Origin: Paramacrobiotus richtersi
Taxonomy: Eukaryota > Tardigrada > Eutardigrada > Parachela > Macrobiotidae
DNA: 34,270 nucleotides
Assembly (NCBI GenBank): GCA_034698045.1
Contig: JAQGAU010000213.1
Coordinates: forward strand, 1 to 34,270
Direction: 5' to 3'
The translations under genes and the position numbers were made by a program. The notes below the pieces were generated by a model. The model was not told where the DNA came from. It did no database searches and saw nothing but the letters and a program-made list of their open reading frames with translations. Shown here piece after piece: positions 19,470 to 30,371 of the stretch (the first letter of the stretch is position 1; every line of letters begins with the position of its first letter).

Positions 19470-20349
19470 CCCCTTGCCCCATTTAGGAAACGAGCTGGTT
19501 TCTGGTTTCCATAATTCTATTACAGACTTTTCATTGTTCTGTTAGAAAACACTCTAGCCTCGCAAAAGTGTTCAGAACTCGTTTGAAAGTAAAGTCGAAA
19601 CACCATCGTGAGTTGTAGATGCGCATTGTCGCAACCATCCAGCTGGCACATGAGACAGAAAGAAACTCAGCTTTGCTCCGACAAACTAAGATTTTACCAA
19701 ATCTTTAGCAATAATATTTTGTTTCCTGTGTTCATAGCAAAGAGCAAGGAATGTGAAGGCAAGATAAAAGTACTTCAGTCCAAAACTTAGTTTCTCCTTA
19801 TCCCAGCCTCAGACCGTCTGCTGCATAGGTGAGGACTCAGAGCCCTAGTTCAGTCAGCGGTATGAACCGATCGTAGCGGCAGAACGGACGTAACGGCTCT
19901 ATCACTACCAAGGGCTGAGATAGGGAAGCGGAATAACGGACGGAAATGTAGCTAATTGATTTAGTCCAATAGTCCGCCTGGTCAAATCCTGGAACGAAGT
20001 CCAATTGCAGGGCTTATTCCCATAATAATTATATTGTAAAGGGCTGTTACACAATTAATAATAACAGTACTTTCGTTATTTTACCAACCCTTTCTACGAT
20101 ACTAAATAATATGTGGAAAAAAGGTAGTTAAAAAACTTACCGTTTCCCGATCGAGTTATGGCCACTATATACGACAAGTTGCACAAGTTCTGGGAGACAT
20201 TGCCAGTATCAATGGTATATCAATGTGACAGACACACTGGAGCCGAACAGTACAAAACGCAAATGACGCAAAAGCATAACGCAAATACTGTTATTATTAA
20301 TGGTGTAGCACTGAAGTGTATGGAAATTATCCAGCCAGTCCACGATGAG
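19470..20349. other. Intergenic stretch; weak small frame at 20158-20400
   Basis: No gene is firmly supported. A plus-strand ATG frame at 20158-20400 (80 aa, MATIYDKLHKFWETLP at its start, basic end) looks protein-like but overlaps antisense the last exon of the Agenet/F-box gene and matches no family I know. I saw no RNA gene in 19800-20000. Confidence 0.25.
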
Positions 20350-23300
20350 CTACCACAAAAGAGGAATCGTCAGGCGCGTCGAGCTTTGCAGCGCGGCTAG
20401 ACTGTGCAGAGTGAGCTTGCTCAATTTCCGCAAATCCACAGTGGCTAGGTCAGCTGCAGTCCATTCGATCCCGCGATAATGCACATCGTCCCGTAGATCA
20501 CCGCTCTGCCTGTCATTGAGGACCTGCAAGTCAACAACAACGCACAAGCTGTACAAAACCCCCAAGCGGAATGAACCAGCACTGTGAACGAATAATGATA
20601 AAAGAATTCCTTTATGCGCCCAAATTAAATTTATCATGGCGCGTTCACGGTTAATAGACAGCTCTTTCTACGCAGACAAGTAGCTTAAGCTTGTCGATGG
20701 TAAACATGCAGCTTGCTGCTACTGTATATTCTTCTGTTTGCTCGAAATTAGGTTCTGAGCTGCTGAAGAGACTTACATCCACAATATTTTGCTGCTGGTA
20801 TGCAGATCGCTGGCCACTAGCAGTGATCCAATCTAATAACTGTTGCCACTGTATATCAGCCAGAGCAGGCAAGCTATCAATCATACGACTCCATAAATCC
20901 TTAACAGAAAGTCGCCCACTTGTGCGTCCCGTCACAATTTGCACAAATGTGGCTTTTAGTGGTGAAGTGCGGCTTCTGATGTTCACCTTGACATTGCGCA
21001 GAACCAGATTGTGGCAGGCAACCTTTATTTCATTCAACTCCTCTACAAACAGCGCAAACAAATGTGCAAAGCTATTGATTTCACCATCGGTCACCTGCCA
21101 CGTGACATCGGCAAGGATAAGGGTCTCTACGGGAAAGTGCCGGCACTGGTGCACCAGAATACGCAACAAACGCCCGCCACACAGCAGTGGCTCATTGGGG
21201 GCGTCCACGCCCGCGTTGACAATGATCTTGGTGCGCAAAGTCCAAGCGTGATGCAGGCTGGCCACAGACATAAAATCCTGTCTCCTGTCATCGTATTGCA
21301 CGCGGACGATACCTGACTGCATGAGAATGTGATTCCAACCAACGCTCACGCGACGCAGACCGCACTGTTCGACGCTGTCGAATAGTTCGAATATGCAAGC
21401 CAGGATATTCCGGGGCAATAGCTTGAAGTCGCCGTTTGCAGAGGAATTATCGGGTTCGGTTTGTTCTACTGCCAATGCTTCTAGCTCTTTTTCCGACTGG
21501 GTTTGCGAATCGGAGACTGAGTTTGACTCCGACTCAGTTTCCGATTCCGTCTCAGTCTCGTTCCCGGACCGCTTCCGCTTCCCGAGCCATGTTTTCGGCG
21601 TGATGCAATCGTTTGCCGCCATGAGTAGCATTTTGCGCAAGGATTCTGACTAAAGAAAGGGCACAAGCTATCACACGGTCCGTAAGCTAACACGGGGATG
21701 ACGGCACGCCGCACATGATTTTAAACTCAAATATTGTTGAAGTTGTTCGAGTTGGCCATTTTGATATTAAGGTTAATTTGGCCGTATAGTTATTTATGCC
21801 TTGAACAGTTCGGGTAGGCCTGGGATAAAGTCCCAAACGTGTCGGATAAAGGGATAAAGGGGCGTGTTTTTGTTTTTTAACGTTTAACTATGTGATATTA
21901 TTGAAACTGCCTCGAAGAGATGTACATGCCGACAGCAGTAATAAAAGTACCTAAGGGATAAAGCCCCAAACGTGTCGGCAGACACCAAAGATGGAAAGGT
22001 GGTAATTTCACCAGTGCTACCGCCCTTGTTCAAGACTCAAGTGAACAGTAATGGTAGTTGGTGGACTGACTAACACTGCTCAAAAACTTGTCAATATGCT
22101 GGACTGTCATTAGCAATAACCAGGCTACCAGCAATGGCGACGTTGCAGCTTTATCAGATAAATTTATAGGTTTTGGGCAGTGGCAGTGTAACTGCTCGTT
22201 GCCCACATCATAGCACTGCTACCGCCACGGACAACAATATTGTTAATAGAAACTTGTCTATTACCAATCGGATTACTTTCCAAGACAGTCCGAACTCTTC
22301 CTACTCGGACCCGAACTTTGTGTAATTTACGTGATTTATTTCATTGATTAATTTGCATATGTTATTTACATGCTCTGTTTATAAAAATCTGTTTAATTTA
22401 GCCGTGTAATTCATTTACATAATTTATTGACAGAAATAACTGATACAATTTACTTATATAATTTAGTTATTTGTATTATTTACGTAGATAATTAATCTAT
22501 ATACGTAGTTCGTCAATATAATTGATTCATATGACATGTTTATGCAAGTGTTTACCTAATTGACAACCGATTTATATATATTTAGCACAGATTTCAGGAT
22601 GGATGAATGCACAGTACACTGAGCAGGTTATTACCAAATCACTGCAAAGCTGTATTGTTGAGTAAATCATATTTGATTCGGTGCAGTTGTTTCATGGTGA
22701 AATGTTCAAGCGGATTTGCACACCTATGGCTAGATCCGCAGTATAACCCATGAATACGACTTACACTGTGGTTCTGCCGTTCCTTAGGAACAATGTCGTA
22801 GCCAATTCGAATACACGTCAACGACTTGCCATCCATGCGCACTGCCCTGATTAAAGTCCGTGCACGATCGGTTGTAAACTGAGTCTTCCGATTCAAAACA
22901 GCCAACATGTCCCGCGCAAAACCCGCACCATGACAGAACAGTTTTGGCAGGTAAAGTCTCTGCTTAATGAAATGTCCACTAGTCACACGCAGCGTGTTCA
23001 GCAAATCCTCGGCTAGTGGCTTGCGAATCCATTGTGCAGAGACAACAACAATTTCGGCACCGTCTGGCATCGCAGCATCGACTAAGCAGTAGCTGACATA
23101 ACTATAAGGACACTCTGTAGCGATCAGTGTTCCCGGGTACCACGGCTTGGTTCCCTTGCGAGGCATCAGAACCTCCACTAACACTGGTAGTTCTTGTTCT
23201 TCTTCTTCATCTATACCGTCCCTCTCCGAAGACTGTCGTAGATAAATCTCACCGAATGGTACAAGGCGGGGTTTTTCCTCGCCTTCGAAGTCGATCACCA

Positions 23301-23478
23301 AGCCACCCTTGGCGCAGTCGACAATTGTTCCCTGCTGGAAACTTCCATCATCTCCACGAACTTCTACTGCGTCAGATTCAGGCTCGTTAGGCAGGCGAAC
23401 TGGCCAATCACGACCGCGGGCAGATTTACGTGGCGCAAATTCTCGGTTGATTTCTCGTTGAAGCTCCTCTTGCCACAT
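20350..23478 (-). CDS. Agenet/Tudor-like pair plus F-box protein, three exons
   Basis: I join three minus-strand exons: 23478-22765, 21649-20672 and 20523-20350. Intron 1 (22764-21650, 1,115 nt) has a perfect donor CACAGT/GTAAGT and acceptor CTTTCTTTAG. Intron 2 (20671-20524, 148 nt) uses GTAGAA and GACTTGCAG. All junctions are phase 0, giving 621 aa from ATG 23478. Residues 37-81 (VEVRGDDGSFQQG, then VPFGEIYL) and 99-153 (LVEVLMPRKGTKPWYPG) resemble the tandem Agenet/Tudor-like pair of FMRP-type proteins, which bind methylated peptides or RNA. After an acidic Glu/Ser/Thr repeat near 268-295, residues 313-351 form an F-box (FKLLPRNILACIFELF, CGLRRVSVGWNHIL), the Skp1-binding part of SCF ubiquitin ligases. 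No clear substrate-binding repeats follow. If intron 1 were retained, the first exon would stop at 22639 with a 279-aa product. Confidence 0.7.
21822..21978. repeat. Pair of 24-bp direct repeats in intron 1 of the F-box gene
   Basis: GGGATAAAGTCCCAAACGTG with TCGG (21822-21845) recurs with one mismatch at 21955-21978, 133 bases apart. GGATAAA also recurs at 21843-21857. The pair could be an inserted fragment's ends or a remnant tandem unit; no coding potential lies between. Confidence 0.7.
22320..22600. repeat. AT-rich degenerate TTTAC/ATAATTTA tract
   Basis: This is an irregular tract in which TTTAC, TAATTTA and ATTTAC recur every 20-30 bases. It lies within intron 1 of the F-box gene and looks like an eroded minisatellite. 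No exact unit can be defined by eye. Confidence 0.4.
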
Positions 23479-24940
23479 GTTTGTCAGGAAATATCAGTGG
23501 CGCAGATAGCAGAACGACAGATCCAACACCTTTAAACTATCGTCACTGTCGGTACAAGTTGAGCTGCTACATTAACTAAATCCGAAATCTTGTACGCAAG
23601 GTGTGATAATTTCGATCCGTCTAGTAAACGTCAAGCAGTGCACTCAGTGCGCACACGCTAACTGTGCGTATAAGTACTAGCACTGCACCTAAACACCATC
23701 CAATAGAGACCACTCACATTTCATCGATAGAGTTTTCGGTTAGCATTTTAAATCAGTTTTCAAAGTTCCTGAATCTGCTACGAAAACAAATGGCCTTGGT
23801 GGTAACCAATAGCCCATATCTTTGCTTCGCCATCATATACTATTGTCTTACCTACAGCCAACGCACTACAACGGACCGGAAGCAGAACAACGCTGATATA
23901 ATGAGCCGTTAAACTACGGCGAAGTGCTAGCAGATTTTTCTGTGAAATGTACAGCTCATTCGCAAAATCAACATAAAAGTAACCAGGAATCGGGCATTGC
24001 ATCTACTTGAACAACGCCAACAAACACGTTTCCAACAATTACAGTCAACCACGGTTCTTGACGTAAGAACGATAACAACAAGTAAAAAAGGGTCATGCGC
24101 ACGAATAATGAGTAAAACTGTAAAAAAATGCGCACATTTAAAACAAGAAATGTAGGGTGAAACGTACAGTAGCTAAAATATGAATAAAGGTTTTTCCAAT
24201 GAAGAAGAGAACGACCAGTCTGAGAAGAAGATGGTCAACCACCCCCTGACCTGTTGAGGATTTTGGATGCGCTGACGTGTGGCGTCGTCAATACTGAGCT
24301 GAGGTAACTCGTCTATTGTATGTACAACGGCACAGGACATCGCACTAGTTAAATGCTGCCAAATATGCATGCAACACAAAGATACAGTCAAATTAAACAA
24401 CATAATTCCAAAGAAAATTAATCCGCTATACACAGCAACAAATCAACAAAAATGTTGACATTTCATTTATCAAGTGAACAAACGACATATGTCATAAGGT
24501 GCGGACAAAGAAAAATTCTGCCGCAAAAAGCCAATAATTAACGAGTGAAACAACAGCACTGTACACATCATAAAGAAAGCCATGGGAAAAAGGTCTCCTT
24601 GAAAAATTGGTTTCTTCCGTATCCTACTGCAGTCTCAACAATTCTCTCATAGGTGTGATTAAATCTGCGATACGTTGCCCTTTGAGTATGTGGCAGTTCA
24701 GGTGTGCGGACTACGGTGGCAAGACGCTTAAAAACATGATTTGGGAAAATTGCTTGAAACTACGTACATTTACGTTTTTTTTCTGAAGTCTGGATTTCTT
24801 CTACTGTAATTCTTTTTTCTGCTTAGCAGGCTAAAGCAGACTGAATATGCTTTAAAGCACTGAAACGGTTGCTTCATCCAAGTGACCGATGAGAAGATAC
24901 AAGGGCTTGGTCAAAACTTCTTCCCCAAACCTCGTGTCAC
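23479..24940. other. Gene-poor region upstream of the F-box gene
   Basis: Promoter-side DNA of the minus-strand F-box gene. The only protein-like piece is on the minus strand at about 24340-24250 (HTIDELPQLSIDDATRQRIQ), followed by a possible GT donor; it is too short to assign. No other gene, repeat or RNA is supported. Confidence 0.4.
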
Positions 24941-25116
24941 ATTAGCGTATCCGACGTGCTTTTGATCGTGAAGTATCGCAACGGATCCCGGTAGGATCTG
25001 GCCAACTTAGGTACCGCTCAGCTGTACACTGGCAACAAGTTGTGGGCGCAATATTACTTGCCAAATCGTCCGGGCCATGCGTGGAGTGTCGTGGAAATCA
25101 GTGGAACGCTGGAGAA
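24941..25116 (+). pseudogene. Paralogue C, first part (end of the YfaP-like domain)
   Basis: This matches paralogue A from about 13040 to 13232 and paralogue B from about 15875: the shared stretch around GGCCAACTTAGG, the CAGCTGTACACTGGCAACAA block, and GGAAATCAGTGGAACG. Everything upstream of the last domain is absent, and the Trp-Asp codons of A and B have become an early stop. Similarity stops abruptly at about 25116 and resumes at 27711. Confidence 0.7.
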
Positions 25117-26276
25117 CTTTTGTGGTTTCTCTCACAAATAAAGATGCATTTAATTCGATAAGTAATTCAGAAAATTTCCTGAGGATTGATTTTCGAGCTA
25201 TGTGTCGGAAACAGCGCAGCGCAGCTTTCAGGCTTACTTTCAGCCCATTTTCAAGACAACTTTTTGTCCTCTATCTAATGCATTTCATAGGGATAAGCTG
25301 CCTATTACCCGACTCTGCAGAATCCAGTTTTAACACGTAGGGGTGGGGTCGTTTTTTCTTGTGGTACAAACATTACTGTAGAAACTACCACAGTGTGTAT
25401 CCAATCACTTCGCATGCTTCAGTGAATAAAGCACAAGCGTTTCCACTAAGAAAACTTAAAACTGTTATATTTTATAATGAAGGCTCGGGAGGGCGAACCA
25501 CCGAATTTCATTTCCCATAGACTCCTGTGTCAAAAACATGCAAAAGGCAAGCGCCCGTGGATGCGCCAGAGCAAGTTTTCAAAAACACCCTCATAATTTA
25601 CAGATGGAGTATAACCGAGTCATGTCAAAAACGGCATCGATACGGGTATGTGATGTGCCAGCGGCGCGTAGAACGCGTTCCAATTCTGGTGTGAAAATTG
25701 TCGCAAGCTCTGATGACGAAAACATGACCGAAAGATTTAAGGTCCAATATGTTTGACAATGCTTTGCACACGTTATGGATTTGAAATGGAACGGATAGTT
25801 AGGTTCGTCCTCTACAGCAATACTGCAAAAACACCCCTGTGCAACCTCATCGGGTCGCATGAAAAAGGTCAAACTAGCCACTGGTCAAGTTCGATGCTGT
25901 TGCTCGCGCAACCGCCCACAGCAGACGGACAGCGAATCGAAGTGAGTCTTTCTTGTCTCTCGCAAAGAGACGAAAGAATGCTCTTTCGAATGAACGTAAG
26001 ATGAAAAAGAACTACACAGTCTGAAATTTTATATAGTTTATTTTCCCCGTTTTGAGAAAAGGCAGAGCACGGGTCGGACAAGTTTTCGAAGCTGGTATGC
26101 TTCGATTTAAAATTCATAAAAAATTCTGGCCACCTGATGAAGCCAGACTTTATACCGTGGAAGATAGCACGATAAATGGGCGTTTGGGGTACATTAGCAA
26201 ATTAACTGTCTGGCTTCATGGTGGGTAATGGGAGGGACTAGAAGCCGTTGCCCAGACTTGGCTGGGCAGTACTGTA
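25117..26276. other. First part of the insertion in paralogue C
   Basis: About 1.16 kb with no assigned gene. Small open frames (for example 25538-25756 plus and 25881-25591 minus) overlap each other and match nothing I recognise. The stretch may be part of the inserted element's body or older inserted DNA. Confidence 0.35.
26131..26223. repeat. Inverted repeat around a CCTGATGAAGCCAGAC arm
   Basis: Arms 26131-26148 and 26208-26223 are complementary apart from a two-base bulge, and are separated by 59 bases. The feature ends about 50 bases before the dispersed repeat begins. It may form a stem in RNA, or be the end of an inserted element; its function is unknown. Confidence 0.65.
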
Positions 26277-26650
26277 ACCGACCATACACCACCAACCTGC
26301 TCACGTCGGTAAGCAAGATTCTACCCTGGACTACTCTCTCTGTGAATATTTACACTGCGAGATCTTCCCGTTATCACAAACACACGTTTGTGATATCCAA
26401 ACACACACTGAACTAACCAAACAGTGTGACCCTATGCTGACGATAGAAAGCAACTACTTCCTACAGTAAACACAGACCACTGAATATCCAATGCAAGATG
26501 TTATTAGAAATCACTCTTCTTCCAACTGATGTAAAACTGTCAGAATCATGTGGCGAGAGAACAGTCGACAGACTCGCCACAATTATATACAGTTAGGTCA
26601 CAAGTCCGATTAGAACGGGAAAGTGCAGCTAGATCGTACAACACTGCACA
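26277..26650. mobile_element. Dispersed repeat, copy 2 (5' part of the R2-type element)
   Basis: Homologous to 13691-14088 over its length, with small indels. It contains a 9-bp-stem hairpin (ATCACAAAC/GTTTGTGAT) and a stem TGTGGCGAG/CTCGCCACA near 26549-26583. It runs directly into the endonuclease frame and overlaps its first codons, suggesting that it belongs to the same element, perhaps as its upstream untranslated or linker region. Confidence 0.7.
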
Positions 26651-27468
26651 CTAAAGCGATTGAAGCGATTACACCAGGCTTCGAAGTTACTGAAGTTTTC
26701 TTCCGCCGGAGAAGAATGCTGTCAACCACCCTCCGAGCGCAGCTTCGTGATGGCGAGTTTCAGCGATGGGAAGAACAGGCCCTGCAAGGCATGGGCGTAC
26801 AAACCTATAAAGAAACTGCTCTTTCCCACCGATGGATACATACCCCACGAGAAATGCCGAAAGATGTGTGGCTTGACATGATTCGAGCCAAAGTCAACCG
26901 CCTGCCGTGCAAAGCAGTGCCAGGATGCAACGCTGACGGAGACCGAGCCTGTCGCAAGGGATGTCGCTTTCCAGACGGCCACGCCGTCCCAGAAACGCTT
27001 GAACACATTTGGGGAAAATGTGACTCCGTCAAGGGTATGCGCATAGAACGGCACAATAGCGTGGTACACTTTATTGCAGATAAGCTACAGCGGAATGGTG
27101 ACTGGGACGTTCAGATCGAACCGCGGGACAGCCAACTCAAAAAACCTGATCTCGTTATCCGAGCCAAAGACCGCAGCCGAGCACTGATACTGGATCCAAC
27201 GATTCGCTTTGAAAAATCCATCAGCGAGATTGCCGCCAAAAACGAAGAGAAGGAACGGTGGTATGCAGCCACCGCGGAGGAAGTGAAACGCGAGGGATTC
27301 AGCCAGGTGTCCGTGCACGGCCTATGGATTGGAGCAAGAGGTGTTCTAAGCAGAGATTGTGTCAAACTACTGCGCTCCCTGAAATTTACCAACAGTGATT
27401 TAGAAGAAATTAGCCGGAAAGTTGTGTTTTACTCTCATACGATGTATAAGATGTTTACAAAACCTTGA
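26623..27468 (+). mobile_element. 3' end of an R2-type non-LTR retrotransposon: zinc knuckle plus restriction-like endonuclease
   Basis: An open frame of 281 codons opens on GTG, so the true N-terminus, including reverse transcriptase, is missing. A thumb-like region with VWLDMIRAKVNRLP precedes a knuckle C110-x3-C114-x13-H128-x4-C133, then RIERHNSVVHFIA. The endonuclease core has Pro175-Asp176 (KKPDLVIRAKD) and Asp191 (LILDPTIRFE), then Lys/Tyr-rich AAKNEEKERWYAA and VHGLWIGARGVLSRD. This is the C-terminal order in R2/NeSL-like elements, which nick their target with this nuclease and prime reverse transcription there. Such elements usually sit in rDNA or other fixed sites; no rRNA flank is visible here. 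The frame has no stop inside, so the copy may be young, or was trimmed when it jumped. Confidence 0.85.
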
Positions 27469-27590
27469 ACTTTGTTTCACTGTGTCTGCAAGGCAACCCA
27501 CCTACGGGTGGCAGTTACGTCATTAAACGTTTTCTCTCGGAGACAGGTAGAATACACGTACATACACCGTATTACGTCACTGCTGACCGA
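27469..27590. mobile_element. 3' untranslated end of the R2-type element
   Basis: After the stop there is a small perfect hairpin CCACC-TACG-GGTGG at 27498-27511, then the 33-base block 27546-27578 that also ends dispersed repeat copy 1. This block therefore likely lies near the element's true 3' end. No poly(A) run is seen. Confidence 0.5.
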
Positions 27591-27710
27591 TGCCTGATTA
27601 AACGACTCTCTCTGTTTCCTTCAAATTGCTTCTGATTGGTGAGTCTAACCACAAAAGTCTTACGCGTATGTGAAAAGTGAAAGTTCTCCAGCTGTTAAAG
27701 ACTGTATTGT

Positions 27711-27860
27711 AACCACTATCGAGGAAGTTAATTAGCCCACCACTCGTGAAATGCTTGTACAACGCTTCAACGCTTCAATACTCACCGGAGCACAATGGTG
27801 GAACAAAATCTTTCCTGATGAATACGAATTTAACATTTACTACTGTTGATTTTTTTCGGG
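27711..27860 (+). pseudogene. Paralogue C, second part (C-terminus and 3' UTR)
   Basis: Starting at GTAACC, this matches paralogue A from about 13247 to 13375, including GAAATGCTTGTACAACGCTT, the CACCGGA block and TTTCCTGATGAA. A small internal duplication (CGCTTCAA twice) and an insertion before ATCTTTCC distinguish it. Together with 24941-25116 it shows one gene end split by about 2.6 kb. Confidence 0.75.
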
Positions 27861-30371
27861 CTAAAATTACAAATTTCAGTACTAAATGATTAAATGATTA
27901 AATTATTAAATTTCAGTATAACTGAAGCCTGATTATTAGCTTGCGGTATGATTTTCTTTTCAATGCATCAGGTCGTGCGCAACGTCCTTCGCGTCACGCA
28001 CGATACGGCCATATGTTGTTTTTTTGTTTTGTTTATCTTTACTCAACTATTCATGTGATATTTTAGACTTTTTATTCGTTTGTTTTCTGTTTAGTGTTAT
28101 TATTTACTTTGTTGTTAACCTTTCCGTCGTTCCTCATGAGGGGGAGATAATGCCACTGAACAGCGTTGTGGCACCTGCTGAACAAACAGTTCCAGAGGAA
28201 TAAATTTGTTGTTGTTGTTGCCGCATGAACAAGGTGTTTCTGATTCCTTTGCGGACGAACTTTTGTTCATTTTCTAACTGTACTGCTACGAATAATGTGC
28301 ACACTGAATCCCTCATTAATTTTGTTAGCATGAGCAAAAAAATATCAGCCCAATTTGCAATTGCCGATTAAACACATTTACACTTGTTAACATACGGTAA
28401 ACAGTTATGTTTTATTTTCCGTCATTAATCTGCTACAGAATACAATGTTATCTGTATTAATCTATATATTTTTACACATTTTTTTATATTTATATTACAA
28501 TGTTATCTATATTGCTGAATAAATAAATTCGGTTATAAAAAAATTTTCCTTGATAACTACTGATTTATTCCTCCTTTTTATTCCTCTGGCATAAAATCGT
28601 AAAAAAATATAGATAACCACCAGAAATGGTACATTTCATTGTACAGTACGTTCCTCATTACAAATTGCACAAAACATGATAACAACAAATATTGAGAGCT
28701 AAAAAACAACTGATGAGAGATTGCTGTCCAAATAATGCGACCAGCAATGAAAATAGGAACGAAACAATTCACCACATAATCAACAAGATAAATGCACGTG
28801 TTCTTGTCCAACGTACAACTAAACATAACTGATTGCTACAAGTATCAGGTTCTGTCCAGATAACCAAAAACCAGCGACATTCGCCAATCGATCCACCGGT
28901 TCGGTTTCTTTTCTTTACAGCACAAGAGAAACACTCGAGAACTGATTATTAGCCGATGTTGATGACCATGCTTTCCTTGTGGAAGCATGGTCATACTTTT
29001 ACAACAGCATAAAGAAGCACTTTCCTGAAGTTAGAACAAGCGAATATATTTAATGTATTTTGCAGAACTAATAGCAAATTCCAAAGTTGATCACCATGTC
29101 ACAATAAACCAACCAGATTATAATGCGCTGTAAGTTTGCAAGAGCTTGTCGACAAACTACAACTACAAGTGATGCTGATTGCAATTTGCAGAGCAGAGAA
29201 CATTACACGCTGGAAGTTGGGTTGGGCCGGCCGGAAACGGCACGAACATAAATCGTTACCGAAATCAGCACAACGGAGATTCCGGAAGTCGTTCCGGAAG
29301 TCGGAAGTTGAGTAGGCCCAGGTTCGACTCAGGGAAAGATGACGATTTCTTCCCAAGAGGCTCTCTGCACGAACATGCTCATTTCTCTCGGCAAGGCAGT
29401 TTGTAATAAGCTTGACCATTCAACCAGCCCGATTGACGCTCGCATAAACAGAACATCAGACTTCTAAGACCACAGAGAGTTAGTCACTGCAGTCTGCAGT
29501 GTAAAAATTTGTTGATTTTTGATCGAGGTTCTTCGCGTTCGTTTGTTGGCACCAACAGATTCCACAGCTATAAATGTTCCTAATAAGCAATTGCTGTTTA
29601 ATTATTACGAGTAAGGTATGAGTAGAAGCTGTATTCTAACTTCTAAGCTGAAGCCCGAAGCTACGAAGAGGAGCCTGTATCTGTAGTAACTACGCAATGC
29701 AAGTTCAGGTTTTCCAAAATCGCAGTGTTCCAGTGGTTCGTTGTTTTGCTTTTCTTGTTTCATTGTGATTGGACTCCCACTGTGATTGTTGCTTCTACTT
29801 TATCAGTTCGTGTTTGAGAAAATGAATATCCTTTTTATTTGTTTTGTGCTAGAAGCAAGCGAATACGGCAGATTAATGTTATACTAAAATTAATGCGTTA
29901 GAAGAACGCGCCATATCAGAATTTCATGCCTAGATTCGTCAGATCTTTGGACTTCAACCACATTTTTTGTGATGGTATTTACCACCAGCTTCATTTTCCG
30001 AAGTCGGTAATAGCAGTAGGTTTTTTGTAATACAGTTCAATCTGACCTTTTATAATGCGGAATTCTGAGTTAATTAACGTCACCGATACCGAAATCAAGA
30101 ATTTTCGATCGAACTCAGGAAGGCATTCAACGCAGTACATACTGCCACCTGGCAACGAAAATCCTAGTTTAAACTGTAAAACGACAAAGCTTGTGGCAAA
30201 AACTCGGAAATTACGCTGTGCGACTCATTGAGTCAGTTAACATTTCCCTGGCTGTAGATTTCGATTTATGATAGAGCTGTTTGGACACTGATTAATCCGA
30301 TTAAATAACTTCAGATCTTGTTCCAGTACGTAGTTCTAAAAAAATCCAGTTCCAGCATTTTCACTGGAGAA
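27861..30371. other. Gene-poor, AT-rich region with a weak frame at 29179-29406
   Basis: No gene is firmly supported. 28206-28220 is a (TTG)n microsatellite; 28440-28515 repeats TACAATGTTATCT twice. A plus-strand frame at 29179-29406, preceded by an acceptor-like TTTGCAG at 29192, encodes a basic/Ser-rich segment (RSGSRKLSRPRFDSGKDDDF, then HFSRQGSL) that could be a last exon of an unseen gene. No ATG and no neighbouring exon support it. Confidence 0.3.
28962..28994. repeat. Short perfect hairpin ATGACCATGCTT/AAGCATGGTCAT
   Basis: Twelve-base arms (28962-28973 and 28983-28994) enclose nine bases, two of which can also pair. It stands alone in gene-poor DNA with no T-run terminator context. 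Possibly a chance inverted repeat or a structured RNA element. Confidence 0.6.

Noticed and set aside
26277..27590. rDNA target site flanking the R2-type element
   Set aside because: The flanks match paralogue C or unassigned DNA; nothing recognisable as 28S rRNA was seen.
29315..29340. tRNA-like B box (GGTTCGACTC)
   Set aside because: No A box, acceptor stem or anticodon arm at the right distance, and the bases lie inside a Ser/Arg-rich open frame.
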